Position numbers and translations under genes: made by a program. Under the pieces are notes generated by a model. That model searched no databases. It saw only the letters and a program-made list of their open reading frames with translations, and was not told the DNA's origin. DNA of 64,000 nt from contig NZ_LUVZ01000001.1 in assembly GCF_001593385.1 (NCBI RefSeq), positions 1,116,001 through 1,180,000 on the forward strand. Direction: 5' to 3'. Positions 26,186-34,477 of this stretch are shown here, piece by piece; position 1 is the first letter of the stretch; each line of letters begins with the position of its first letter. The stretch is from Chryseobacterium cucumeris (lineage in GTDB: Bacteria; Bacteroidota; Bacteroidia; Flavobacteriales; Weeksellaceae).

Positions 26186-27493
26186 ATGGAATTAGAATCA
26201 ATCTATCAAAAACTGCAGATTCAGGATATGAATCAGATGCAGAAATCTACTTATAAAACTTCTGAAAACAATACAGACATTGTTTTACTTTCTCCTACAG
26301 GATCCGGGAAAACGCTTGCCTTTTTATTTCCTGTTCTCAGAAATCTGAAAAAAAACGTTCAGGGAGTTCAGGCATTGATATTAGTTCCGGCAAGGGAACT
26401 TGCTTTACAGATTGAGCAGGTTTTTAAATCCATGGGGACAGATTTTAAAGTTTCTGTCTGCTATGGTGGACATGACAAAAAAATTGAGGTTAATAATTTG
26501 ATTGAAGCTCCGGCTGTATTAATCGGAACTCCTGGAAGAGTTGTTTACCATTTAAGAAATAACAATTTTGATCCGAAAACGATTAAAACATTAGTTCTTG
26601 ATGAATTCGATAAAGCTCTGGAATTGGGGTTCCATGATGATATGGAATTTATTTCCAATTCTTTAAAAGGTCTTTCTCAAAGAATTTTGACATCTGCCAC
26701 AGCTATGGATGAAATTCCGGCTTTTACAGGCTTAAAAGATGAAAAAATAATCAGTTTCCTTAAAGAAAATGATGTAAAACCGGATCTCCAACTGAGAAAA
26801 GTAATGACGATTCCTGAAGAAAAACTGGATACGCTTTTCAATCTGGTTTGTAAAATCGGGAACAAAAGAACTTTGATTTTCTGCAATCACCGTGAGGCTG
26901 TAGACCGTATCTCTGAACTTCTCAACCAAATGGGAATCGACAGAGAAACCTTCCACGGTGGTATGGAACAGGATGAAAGAGAACGTGCCTTACTGAAATT
27001 CAGAAATGATTCTGCAAGAATTCTTATTACCACAGATCTGGCTGCCCGCGGGCTTGATATTCCTGAAGTAGAATCAATTGTTCATTATCAGCTTCCTCCA
27101 AAAGAAGATGCTTTCATTCACAGAAACGGCCGTACAGCAAGAATGAATGCCAAAGGTTTTGTATACCTGATCATGACGGAAGATGAAAACTTTCCGTTCA
27201 TTAAAAACAATACTCCTGAAGAAAATGTTGCCGGATTTACTAAAGTTCCACAAAAAACACCTTTCCAGACTGTTTATATCAGTGCAGGAAAAAAAGATAA
27301 AGTTAATAAAGTGGACATTGTGGGATATCTGCTAAAGAAGGGAGAGTTGCAAAAAGAAGATGTTGGAATTATTGAAGTAAAGGACACCACATCCTATGTT
27401 GCCGTTGCCAGAAATAAAGTAAATGCTCTTTTAAGAAAACTTCAGAACGAAAAACTGAAAGGTAAGAAAGTGAAAATGGAGGTTGCATATTAA
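26186..27493 (+). CDS. DEAD-box RNA helicase with DbpA-type RNA-binding domain
   Basis: 435 residues. Helicase motifs in order: Q-motif region MNQMQKSTYK, motif I SPTGSGKT, Ia PARELAL, GTPGR, motif II as DEFD instead of DEAD, III SAT, IV LIFCNH, V TTDLAARGLD, VI HRNGRTAR. The last 75 residues (VYISAGKKDKVNKVDIVGYL, followed by LKKGELQKEDVGIIEV ... SYVAVAR ... KLKGKKVKMEVAY) match the DbpA RNA-binding domain, which in E. coli DbpA binds hairpin 92 of 23S rRNA. A role in late 50S assembly is therefore likely. Single gene. Confidence 0.92.
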   Translation: MELESIYQKLQIQDMNQMQKSTYKTSENNTDIVLLSPTGSGKTLAFLFPVLRNLKKNVQGVQALILVPARELALQIEQVFKSMGTDFKVSVCYGGHDKKIEVNNLIEAPAVLIGTPGRVVYHLRNNNFDPKTIKTLVLDEFDKALELGFHDDMEFISNSLKGLSQRILTSATAMDEIPAFTGLKDEKIISFLKENDVKPDLQLRKVMTIPEEKLDTLFNLVCKIGNKRTLIFCNHREAVDRISELLNQMGIDRETFHGGMEQDERERALLKFRNDSARILITTDLAARGLDIPEVESIVHYQLPPKEDAFIHRNGRTARMNAKGFVYLIMTEDENFPFIKNNTPEENVAGFTKVPQKTPFQTVYISAGKKDKVNKVDIVGYLLKKGELQKEDVGIIEVKDTTSYVAVARNKVNALLRKLQNEKLKGKKVKMEVAY

Positions 27494-27514
27494 ACCTTCC
27501 ACTCTGCACTTTAT

Positions 27515-27566
27515 TGTCATTGCGAGGAGCACAGCAACGAAGCAATCCGCCCTCCCCGCAATGACA
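27515..27566. repeat. Interspersed repeat with 10-bp inverted ends
   Basis: TGTCATTGCG ... CGCAATGACA with CGAAGCAATCC inside. A related piece occurs at 2066-2090 in the opposite orientation. It sits between convergent genes and could also act as their terminator. Confidence 0.65.
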
Positions 27567-27571
27567 TAATA

Positions 27572-28465
27572 TTATTTAATTCCTCTCACCCTTGTAGGGA
27601 AAGTATATACAGATTTCGAGGCAGTAATGAAGAGAATATCATTGTTTTTGCCACCAAAAGTCACATTGGATGTCCATTTCTCAGGAATAGAAATATGATA
27701 GATTTTCTTTCCCAAACGGCTAAAAACATGTACACCATCTCCCGTTAAGTAAAGATTTCCGTGTTTATCCAGTTCCATTCCATCTGAGCCCATTTCGCAG
27801 AAGAGTTTTTTCTCAGACAATTTTCCTTCTCCCAGTATATCATATACGTAGGTTTTTCCGGCATCAATATCAGAAATATAAAGTTTCTTTAATTTTTCGC
27901 TTCCAACAATTCCATTAGGTTGTGTGAAGGTATCCAGTTTCGTTACTTTCCCGGTTCTATCCCTGTAATAAAGGCTTTTATGCTGGATCTCCTGTTTAAA
28001 ACCAATCCAGTAATCTCTTTCATACAAAGGGTCTGTAAAATACATCCCTCCAAATTCATCATTCCATACATCATTAGGCCCATTCAATCTTTTTCCTTCA
28101 AAACCTTTTAACAGGACTTCTACTTTTTTATCTTTGGAAATCTTCCAGATCTCACCCTGATCGTCTGAACAGGTAATCAAATAGCCGTCTTTGTCAAAAT
28201 GGGTTCCGTTGGCTCTTCCTGTTTTATCTAAAAACTCTATCACTTTATTGCTTTTCCAATCCCAATAATAAATTTTATCATTAGGCTGATCGGTAAAATA
28301 AACATTCCCTTCTTCATCTGCTGATGGTCCTTCTGTGAAACTGAACTTATCGGAAACCATTTCCGGTTGTACTCCTTCATAAAACATTTTACTATAATTT
28401 ACTGATTGACAGTTTACCAATGCGAAAACCAAACCAATCATACTTATTTTAAAGATATTCTTCAT
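27572..28465 (-). CDS. SMP-30/gluconolactonase family lipoprotein
   Basis: 297 residues. The signal peptide ends in a lipobox, ALVNC (cysteine 19), so the protein is membrane-anchored. The six-bladed propeller has the metal-site phrases FTEGPSADEEGNVYF (Glu), RLNGPNDVWND (Asn) and GSDGMELDKHGNLYL (Asp). Members are lactonases or related hydrolases; the substrate is unknown. Divergent from ccoG with 250 bp between. Confidence 0.88.
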   Translation of the reverse strand: MKNIFKISMIGLVFALVNCQSVNYSKMFYEGVQPEMVSDKFSFTEGPSADEEGNVYFTDQPNDKIYYWDWKSNKVIEFLDKTGRANGTHFDKDGYLITCSDDQGEIWKISKDKKVEVLLKGFEGKRLNGPNDVWNDEFGGMYFTDPLYERDYWIGFKQEIQHKSLYYRDRTGKVTKLDTFTQPNGIVGSEKLKKLYISDIDAGKTYVYDILGEGKLSEKKLFCEMGSDGMELDKHGNLYLTGDGVHVFSRLGKKIYHISIPEKWTSNVTFGGKNNDILFITASKSVYTFPTRVRGIK

Positions 28466-28717
28466 ACTTCATTTTTAAAGCTGCAATTTACGATATGACC
28501 CAAAAGCATCAAAATATTTTCTCACTTTGACACAATAAAAATCACAGAAGTAAAATGTCTCAATTGTCCTATTTTGGACGTAGATCATATTAGTAATAAA
28601 AAGATATAATCCGGAGCTTTGCAGTAACAGAACCGGTCACTTTCTTCAAGAAAAAATATCTTAAAAAATGATGAGTCCGGACGAAAATTGTACCAAAATA
28701 CTTTATAGCATACAACA

Positions 28718-30160
28718 ATGAGCGCAGAGTCCAACAATATCAAGTCTTTGGAAATTGAAAATGAAGATTTCAGAAATTCCGTAGGAACTATGGATGAAAC
28801 CGGGAAAAGAAAATGGATTTTCCCCAGAAAACCAAAAGGAAAGTATACCAACTACAGAAATTACACCAGCTATATTCTTCTTGCGATTTTCTTTGGGTTG
28901 CCTTTTGTAAAGATCAATAACAATCCTTTTCTTCTCATTAATGTGATCGACAGAAAGTTTTTTATCATTGGACAACCTTTCTACCTGCAGGACTTTTTTA
29001 TCCTGGCTTTAGGAGCAGTAACCTCCGTGATTTTTGTAATGTTATTTACAGTAGTCTTCGGAAGAATATTCTGTGGCTGGCTTTGTCCGCAGACCCTTTT
29101 CATGGAAATGGTTTTCCGCAAAATCGAATACTGGATTGAAGGTGACCGAAATAAACAGATGAAGCTTGACAGACAGGAATGGGATGCGGAGAAAATAAGA
29201 AAGAGGCTGACTAAATGGTCTGTTTTTCTTCTTATTTCACTGATTATTTCTCACTTTATGTTCATGTATATTGTGGGCTATGAAGAAGTTTTCCGCATTA
29301 TGAGTGAAGGACCGGAAGGAAACTCACTGAAGTTTCTTGTGATGATCTTCTTTACCCTGACGTTCTACTTCGTATTCGCATGGCTTCGTGAGCAGGTCTG
29401 CACACTGGTTTGTCCTTACGGAAGACTGCAAGGTGTATTGATTGACAAGCAAACCATTAATGTATACTATGATTTTAAAAGAGGGGAAGGCCGTGCAAAA
29501 TGGAGAAATAACGAAGACAGAAAAGCAGCAGGAAAAGGAGATTGTATCGACTGTAACCAATGTGTTGTGGTATGTCCTACAGGAATCGATATCAGAAACG
29601 GACAGCAATTGGAATGTGTAAACTGTACAGCCTGTATCGATGCCTGTGATGAAGTCATGGAAAAGGTTGGTTTGCCTAAAGGTCTGGTACGTTACGCAAC
29701 AGAAGCCGAGATTGAAAACCAGGATAAATTCCGCTTTACCCCAAGAATGAAAGCAACAACTGTTATCCTTGCATTGTTAATCGGATTCCTTGGATTTTTA
29801 ATGTACGACCGTGGTTCTATGGAAGCAAAATTCATCAAACCGGCAGGTTCTACATTCTTTGTTAAAAACGGTAAAATCACCAATACCTTTATTTATACTC
29901 TTCTGAATAAATCTAATGAAAAGAAAACCCTTTTCATCAAAGTGATTACTCCAACAAATGCAGAAATTACTTACTTCGGTTCTGAAAAAATTATATTGAA
30001 AGGAGATCAGATCCTGAAAGGAAACATTAACATTTCCTTCCCTGAAGAAGAAATTAAGTTCTCAAAACAGAATATGGTCATCGGCGTGTTCGATGAAAAA
30101 GGAAAACTTGTAGATTCGTTTGAAACGACTTTTGAAGGACCATTTAAGTTAGCTCTTTAG
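28718..30160 (+). CDS. ccoG: Cytochrome c oxidase accessory protein CcoG
   Basis: 480 residues with four to five membrane helices, a CGWLCPQTLFMEMVF motif near 117 and a 2[4Fe-4S] ferredoxin domain with CIDCNQCVVVCPTGI and CVNCTACIDACDEVM (about 275-310). C-terminal Ig-like periplasmic domain (about 365-475). CcoG is a cupric reductase used in assembling cbb3 oxidase in other bacteria. The ccoNOP and ccoI genes usually beside it are not in this window; both neighbours are unrelated, so it is either solitary here or the cluster was rearranged. Confidence 0.93.
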   Translation: MSAESNNIKSLEIENEDFRNSVGTMDETGKRKWIFPRKPKGKYTNYRNYTSYILLAIFFGLPFVKINNNPFLLINVIDRKFFIIGQPFYLQDFFILALGAVTSVIFVMLFTVVFGRIFCGWLCPQTLFMEMVFRKIEYWIEGDRNKQMKLDRQEWDAEKIRKRLTKWSVFLLISLIISHFMFMYIVGYEEVFRIMSEGPEGNSLKFLVMIFFTLTFYFVFAWLREQVCTLVCPYGRLQGVLIDKQTINVYYDFKRGEGRAKWRNNEDRKAAGKGDCIDCNQCVVVCPTGIDIRNGQQLECVNCTACIDACDEVMEKVGLPKGLVRYATEAEIENQDKFRFTPRMKATTVILALLIGFLGFLMYDRGSMEAKFIKPAGSTFFVKNGKITNTFIYTLLNKSNEKKTLFIKVITPTNAEITYFGSEKIILKGDQILKGNINISFPEEEIKFSKQNMVIGVFDEKGKLVDSFETTFEGPFKLAL

Positions 30161-30214
30161 ATTACAGATGATAGGTTGCAGGTCGTGGTGATTAGAAAAA
30201 GTAGTTGATGCTTC

Positions 30215-30276
30215 CCTAATTCCCCTCCTCTGGAGGGGTGGCAAAAATTCTTTGAATTTTTGATGGGGTGGTTTAC
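30215..30276. repeat. Interspersed palindromic repeat
   Basis: CCCCTCCTCTGGAGGGG hairpin followed by GCAAAAATTCTTTGAATTTTTG and GGGGTGG, with AAAATTC/GAATTTT symmetry. The matching but decayed copy is at 2096-2136 in the opposite orientation. Confidence 0.7.
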
Positions 30277-30333
30277 AACAATCTCTCCATTAAACTTTAA
30301 ACTATGAACCTTAAACCTTAAACTTTGGACTCA

Positions 30334-31215
30334 TTAAGCCTTATATTTCCTCATGAACTGTGTAGGAGTCATTCCGGAGCTTTTCCGGAATACTCTTACA
30401 AAGTAGGAATATTCTTCGTATCCCAGTCTAAAGGCAATTTCCACCAAACTCTCGTCGAGATACATGAGCATTCTTTTGGCTTCCAGCACTACTCTTTCGG
30501 TAATCACATCAGTCGCTGTTTTTTGAACAACAGTCTGGGCAATCCTGTTCAGATGTTTGGATGAAATACCTAACAAAGAGGCATAATGCGTAATGGACTT
30601 GTGTTTTGTGAAGTTTTGTTCAATCAGATTTTCAAAATCCTGATAATGTTTAAAATAAGAAAGTCCGGCAGCAGAATCCATTGTATCAAAATCTTTTGAA
30701 AACAATCTTGCAGCATTAATGAAAATCTGAGACATTAGTGATAAAATCAGGCCTTCTTTCATGATTTTTTTAGCCTGATGTTCTTCTCCCAGTTCTTTAA
30801 ATAAACTCATGTTTTTCTTCAATTCCTGAGCGTTTAATTGTAGTTTTCGCGGGAATGATACGGATCCGAAAAACGGAAAATTTCTGAGTTTCTGATTCAC
30901 ATAATGCATTTCATAAAATTCCTGGGAACAAAAGAAAATGTAACCGTCTATATCTTCCGAAAGCTCCCAGCTGTGAATCTGCCCCGGTGACAAGAAGAAA
31001 AGACTTCCTTCAGAGACTTCATATCTTTGAAAATCGATCTCATGCACTCCTGTTCCTTTGGTAAAGAGAACTGCTGCATAGAAATCATGTCTGTGAGGCT
31101 TCTCTATATGACGATGTCCCAGCACCAAATGACTCTTCATGGTGTTAAAATAAAAATCTGAAGTATTTTTACCCGCCTGGAAAAGATCTATATGAAGAAC
31201 GGAGATCGGATTCAT
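30334..31215 (-). CDS. AraC family transcriptional regulator
   Basis: 293 residues: N-terminal cupin (GHRHIEKPHRHDFYAAVLFT, about 32-51; SLFFLSPGQIHSWELSEDI, about 71-89) and C-terminal AraC helix-turn-helix pair (YASLLGISSKHLNRIAQTVV; EIAFRLGYEEYSYFVRVFRK). The ligand and targets are unknown; the nearest genes, ccoG and a MerR regulator, give no clue. A TAAATTTG -7 box on the minus strand (31238-31245) lies 22 bp before the ATG. Confidence 0.9.
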   Translation of the reverse strand: MNPISVLHIDLFQAGKNTSDFYFNTMKSHLVLGHRHIEKPHRHDFYAAVLFTKGTGVHEIDFQRYEVSEGSLFFLSPGQIHSWELSEDIDGYIFFCSQEFYEMHYVNQKLRNFPFFGSVSFPRKLQLNAQELKKNMSLFKELGEEHQAKKIMKEGLILSLMSQIFINAARLFSKDFDTMDSAAGLSYFKHYQDFENLIEQNFTKHKSITHYASLLGISSKHLNRIAQTVVQKTATDVITERVVLEAKRMLMYLDESLVEIAFRLGYEEYSYFVRVFRKSSGMTPTQFMRKYKA

Positions 31216-31237
31216 TGATAAATATCTTAAGGATTCA

Positions 31238-31245
31238 CAAATTTA
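31238..31245 (-). promoter_or_regulatory. -7 box TAAATTTG of the AraC gene
   Basis: A perfect TAnnTTTG match upstream of the ATG at 31215; no -33 TTG seen at the usual distance. Confidence 0.5.
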
Positions 31246-31368
31246 GATAAAAAGAACCGGTAATAGCTGCTCTTCTTCTCTGTGATGACCAAATGGCTGT
31301 TTTGTGATGATTTTACATCTTTATTTTTCCTTTAAAACAAAGTCTGACCGCACTTTTTACAATATATT

Positions 31369-31400
31369 TTGGATGAAACTTTAAAAAATTTTTATCTTTG
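31369..31400 (+). promoter_or_regulatory. Promoter of the MerR gene
   Basis: A -33 TTG (31369-31371), 21-bp spacer and perfect -7 box TATCTTTG (31393-31400). An upstream TTG codon of the open frame lies in this box, which excludes it as start. Confidence 0.75.
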
Positions 31401-31418
31401 AAGTTTAGGAGTTGTAAA

Positions 31419-31763
31419 ATGAAAATAAATTTACCTGATAAGCTGTATTATTCTATAGGAGAAGTTGCGAAAGCATTCGATGTAAACACTTCATTAATAC
31501 GTTACTGGGAACAGGAATTCCCTATTATCAAGCCTAAAAAAAACAGAAAAGGAAACCGGTATTTCACTCCTGAAGACATCAAAAATCTTCAGATGATCTA
31601 CCATCTCGTAAAAGAAAAGGGATATACCCTTGACGGAGCCCGTATCGCTCTGACCACCAACAGTAAAATTTCCGAAACCATCACCCTGATCGACCGCCTG
31701 GAGTTTGTAAAAGCTGAACTGATCAAGCTGAAAGAGTCTTTAGGAGAACGGGAAGAGGATTAA
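31419..31763 (+). CDS. Short MerR family transcriptional regulator
   Basis: 114 residues. The winged-helix MerR domain is complete: YYSIGEVAKAFDVNTSLIRYW, KKNRKGNRYFTPEDIKNLQM and IYHLVKEKGYTLDGARIAL. There is a short helix (about 90-110) but no effector domain. The start is the ATG at 31419, preceded by an AGGAG Shine-Dalgarno (31407-31411), unusually good for this organism. Regulators of this short type are widespread in Bacteroidota; the target is unknown. Confidence 0.9.
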   Translation: MKINLPDKLYYSIGEVAKAFDVNTSLIRYWEQEFPIIKPKKNRKGNRYFTPEDIKNLQMIYHLVKEKGYTLDGARIALTTNSKISETITLIDRLEFVKAELIKLKESLGEREED

Positions 31764-31778
31764 ATGCTTTGAAAATAT

Positions 31779-31814
31779 AAAACCTCCGCTGCAATTCATT
31801 GCAGCGGAGGTTTT
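31779..31814. terminator. Terminator of the MerR gene
   Basis: A perfect stem of at least 15 bp, AACCTCCGCTGCAAT / ATTGCAGCGGAGGTT with loop TC, flanked by A and T runs, so it works in both directions. Confidence 0.88.
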
Positions 31815-31869
31815 TATTCATAGTAACACATGGGAAAACCAATGATTCATTATTGCTTTTTGTCCAAAA

Positions 31870-32094
31870 CTATTCTTCTTTCTTAAAACTCACCACCAGA
31901 TATTTTCCGTTTGAACAGTATTTCTTACAGCTGTCATCTTTAAAATTTTCAGGCTTTTTGGTGTATTCTTCAATATACCTTGCACTTTCAGCTGTATCAG
32001 CCGGAACTATAACAATATGGTAATTGTCAGCCACTGTACTGTCGGCTTTTTTCAATGCCTCTTCCTTGTATTTCAATGCTTCAGTGTAATTCAT
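31870..32094 (-). CDS. Small hypothetical protein
   Basis: 74 residues, MNYTEALKYKEEALKKADST ..., with EYTKKPENF and a C-terminal CKKYCSNGKYLVVSFKKEE that holds a C-x3-C pair. It has the composition of a folded cytosolic alpha/beta protein and no export signal. The frame is open to a TTG at 32106, but the ATG at 32094 is a better start. Family not recognised. Confidence 0.6.
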   Translation of the reverse strand: MNYTEALKYKEEALKKADSTVADNYHIVIVPADTAESARYIEEYTKKPENFKDDSCKKYCSNGKYLVVSFKKEE

Positions 32095-32106
32095 ATTTAA
32101 AATCAA

Positions 32107-32715
32107 TTAATAAGGTTAATAAGTATGATGAAAAAATTACAAAAACCAAGCCGTTTGAATAAATGCTATATAAAAAGCAATCAAGAATTTCAGTATCAAT
32201 TACGAAATTATATCACCAAAAAAGCAATATTACCATTAGCTTATACACAATAAAGTACTTTCCCTGCTTTCCGAAGTCTCCCAACTTCGAAGGACTTTGT
32301 AAAAGAATTGCTTTTATTAGCTCAAAGTCAGGAGACTCTGCCTGCTGGGAAAAAAGATACCAAAAAATATCGTTACAAAGTAAACACTTCATTATCTTAT
32401 GGTTTTTTGAAAGACAGAATTATAGGTCTGCTTTTTCCAACTCTGATATCAACAAGGCAATGGAGGAATTAAAAACTCTTTTCAAAGCATATTTAATTCC
32501 TATAAGACCTCAAAGATCAATCAAAAGAAATATAGGGAAATACAGAGTTAGGGCTAAACCTATAGTCTCTAAAAATCAAAAGATACGTTGTGATAATTGC
32601 TTAACTTAATGACATTGCGCTCGCGCCAGCAAGGGGGAAATGATGGCGAGACTGGAAAAGTTGCTTGAAAAGTAAGAGAGTTTATAAAAAAATACACTTT
32701 TCTTATCTTTATCTG
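32107..32715. other. Non-coding left edge of the accessory island
   Basis: A plus-strand open frame of 148 codons (32163-32609) has no recognisable domain and covers repeat sequence, so it is not called. Visible are the direct-repeat copy at 32181-32265, an imperfect palindrome CGAAGTCTCCCAACTTCG (32272-32289), and a stretch AGCTCAAAGTC.GGAGACT (32319-32337) that matches the element at 35246-35264. It looks like a zone of decayed repeats at an island border. Confidence 0.5.
32181..32265 (+). repeat. Left copy of the island-flanking direct repeat
   Basis: Roughly three quarters identical to 45829-45909 in the same orientation, with a 21-bp perfect core (TCAATTACGAAATTATATCA plus C) at 32196-32216 and 45843-45863. 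Confidence 0.65.
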
Positions 32716-32738
32716 CTGCGAAGTTACAAACTTCGCAG
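32716..32738. terminator. Hairpin after the lipoprotein gene
   Basis: Perfect stem CTGCGAAGTT / AACTTCGCAG with loop ACA. On the plus strand GGGGTTTTT follows; on the minus strand it follows the stop at 32753. It may be an interspersed palindrome as much as a terminator. Confidence 0.5.
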
Positions 32739-32752
32739 AGCGGGGTTTTTAT

Positions 32753-33310
32753 TTATATTCCTAAAATTTGTTGAATTTTTTCTTTTATTCCCTTCGAAAA
32801 ACCAACCTTTCTTAATCCATCTCGTGAATAAAATTCCATTTCTTTAATTTTGGGATTAGATATTAGTTTATTACAGCTATTACTAATGTTTATATATCCT
32901 GTGATTTCATCTTTTCTATTATATAATATTAAAGAATAGTCCGTGTCAAAACAGGCTACATCTTCAGCTCCGTATGTTTTTGGATTTCGAACAAGATTAA
33001 TAAAATCTTTGACTTTTTTTCCTTCTATCCTTTTAACATAATCAAAACATACAGAAATCCTCTTATCATATATTACTGAAACTGCCTTGCTTTGTTCACA
33101 TTCATTTGTTTCATCATATTTATATAATTTCATATAATCTGTATCAATTATGGAAATTTCTTTACCAATATTAATGAAAATACTATCATTGCTTGTTTTA
33201 CCCTCTTCGGAATATTTCTTCATATTTTCTCTCACATCAATCTTTTTTTGCTGACATTGATATAAGGAAACTAAAAATATTAATAGTGTTAAAATCTGAA
33301 TATTTTTCAT
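32753..33310 (-). CDS. Hypothetical lipoprotein, possible orphan immunity protein
   Basis: 185 residues with a lipoprotein signal (MKNIQILTLLIFLVSLYQC; cysteine 19). The rest is mixed alpha/beta with no recognised domain. It is the last gene of a minus-strand run of small exported proteins downstream of two RHS toxin tips. By position and lipidation it could be an immunity protein kept after loss of its toxin, but no toxin gene directly precedes it. AT-rich relative to the core genes. Confidence 0.55.
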   Translation of the reverse strand: MKNIQILTLLIFLVSLYQCQQKKIDVRENMKKYSEEGKTSNDSIFINIGKEISIIDTDYMKLYKYDETNECEQSKAVSVIYDKRISVCFDYVKRIEGKKVKDFINLVRNPKTYGAEDVACFDTDYSLILYNRKDEITGYINISNSCNKLISNPKIKEMEFYSRDGLRKVGFSKGIKEKIQQILGI

Positions 33311-33385
33311 AATTATCTTCTATAAATATTTGAAAGGTTTTTGTTTATCTGCCACACAATACAATCGTGCAGGAGCGGAGGCTTT

Positions 33386-33697
33386 TTATTTCTGATTTTT
33401 TATTCTATTCATAAAAGGAAAAGTTTCGTTGTATTCTACCAAAACAGTATCACCGACTTTATATTTTTCATCGTAACTTGGATTAGAATAATCTTTCCCA
33501 TTTACTGAAAATTTGTAATAATAATTAAATGCTCCAGTTATAAAACCTCTCCTTAATACATCTTTTTCGTTTACAACTAATCCGTATGTCGTTTGTGTTG
33601 AGATAACAGATAATAAAGGTCTAAATATTAATACATTTTTATTAAGAAAAATAATTATTAGGAAAATCAAAACTAAAAGAATTCTTTTTTTATTCAT
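33386..33697 (-). CDS. Small membrane-anchored protein, possible immunity protein
   Basis: 103 residues: one N-terminal hydrophobic helix (RILLVLIFLIIIFL, about 5-18), then a beta-rich domain with YYYKFSVNGKDYSNPSYDEK and VGDTVLVEYNETFPFMNRI, resembling DUF3592-like or SH3-like extracytoplasmic domains. Its first 8 bases overlap the end of the gene upstream (33690-33950), which points to translational coupling such as that of toxin-immunity pairs. Function unknown. Confidence 0.55.
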   Translation of the reverse strand: MNKKRILLVLIFLIIIFLNKNVLIFRPLLSVISTQTTYGLVVNEKDVLRRGFITGAFNYYYKFSVNGKDYSNPSYDEKYKVGDTVLVEYNETFPFMNRIKNQK

Positions 33698-33950
33698 TTA
33701 TTTTATCTTTTAATTTATCTACACTATTTTTAGTAGTTGCATTTTTAATTCCATTACTCAATTGCTTTGAAATTCCTTTTACATCAACTTTTTTTGCAAC
33801 ATTGCTTGATGTTCTAGAGCTTAATCCCGTTACTTTCTGAACAAAATTTTTCGCTTTAGTGTTACTGTTTAAATGAACTTTGTTTGCAACATTGTTCAAT
33901 TTTGTGGTCTTCACCAAACCTCCCGGTTCTATATAAATGATGCATATCAT
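33690..33950 (-). CDS. Short orphan tip-like protein, possibly an RHS toxin relic
   Basis: 86 residues, Lys/Asn/Ser-rich (KTTKLNNVANKVHLNSNTKA), no known domain and no export signal. The beginning, IIYIEPGGL, resembles the RYIDPDG junction where RHS core ends and the variable toxin tip starts, and the DNA TATATAGAACCGGGAGG resembles TATATAGACCCAGATGG of the type 44 tip at 34478-35230. That suggests a displaced, shortened toxin C terminus whose partner is the overlapping 33386 gene. This is inference; it could also be an unrelated small protein. Confidence 0.4.
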   Translation of the reverse strand: MICIIYIEPGGLVKTTKLNNVANKVHLNSNTKAKNFVQKVTGLSSRTSSNVAKKVDVKGISKQLSNGIKNATTKNSVDKLKDKINE

Positions 33951-33963
33951 TATGACAAATCAT

Positions 33964-34467
33964 CTAATCATTAATTTCTTTATACCATCCGTTTTCTAAA
34001 GAAATACTTTTTACAAATATCTTTTTTCTATATTCCTCAGAAATAAATTTCCCTATGACTGGAGAGTATTCCTCAGCAGAAGGTTTTACATATATATTAC
34101 CTAAACTATCTACTTTTAAATAATAAATATTCATATCAATAAAGTCTGTTGTGAGCTTTTTCAGTTGATTATTAACATTAACTTTTGAATTCTTTTTTAA
34201 AGAATCCTTTGGATAACTTTCTTCTACATCAATAATACTCTTGGACTGTTTATTATAATTTATCGTAAGTCGTATAAAATTATTATTTTGAACATTTTCC
34301 AAAAATATTATTGGGAAATTTCTAGAAGAAAACCCTCTTACATATATCTCCTTTCCTTGATAATTTGAAAAATCATAATTAGAATATCTACTAATAAATT
34401 CTTCTTCATAATTATTTTTGCAAGATATTATGAACAATAAACATAAGTAATAAATAAAATTTTTCAT
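33964..34467 (-). CDS. Hypothetical lipoprotein, probable immunity protein of the type 44 tip
   Basis: 167 residues with a lipoprotein signal MKNFIYYLCLLFIISC (cysteine 16), then a mixed domain with YSNYDFSNYQGKEIYVRGF and a C-terminal KIFVKSISLENGWYKEIND. No known family. It starts 10 bp after the stop of the toxin tip 34478-35230, the usual immunity position. Lipidation would place it in the periplasm, facing a toxin that acts in the envelope or while it enters. Confidence 0.6.
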   Translation of the reverse strand: MKNFIYYLCLLFIISCKNNYEEEFISRYSNYDFSNYQGKEIYVRGFSSRNFPIIFLENVQNNNFIRLTINYNKQSKSIIDVEESYPKDSLKKNSKVNVNNQLKKLTTDFIDMNIYYLKVDSLGNIYVKPSAEEYSPVIGKFISEEYRKKIFVKSISLENGWYKEIND

Positions 34468-34477
34468 TTTTTAATTT

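Noticed and set aside
31398..31418. TTG start giving seven extra residues in the MerR gene
   Set aside because: It lies in the TATCTTTG -7 box; the ATG at 31419 has an AGGAG site at good distance.
32163..32609. 148-codon open frame on the plus strand
   Set aside because: It overlaps the flanking repeat and a decayed palindrome, has no domain and an odd composition; likely chance.
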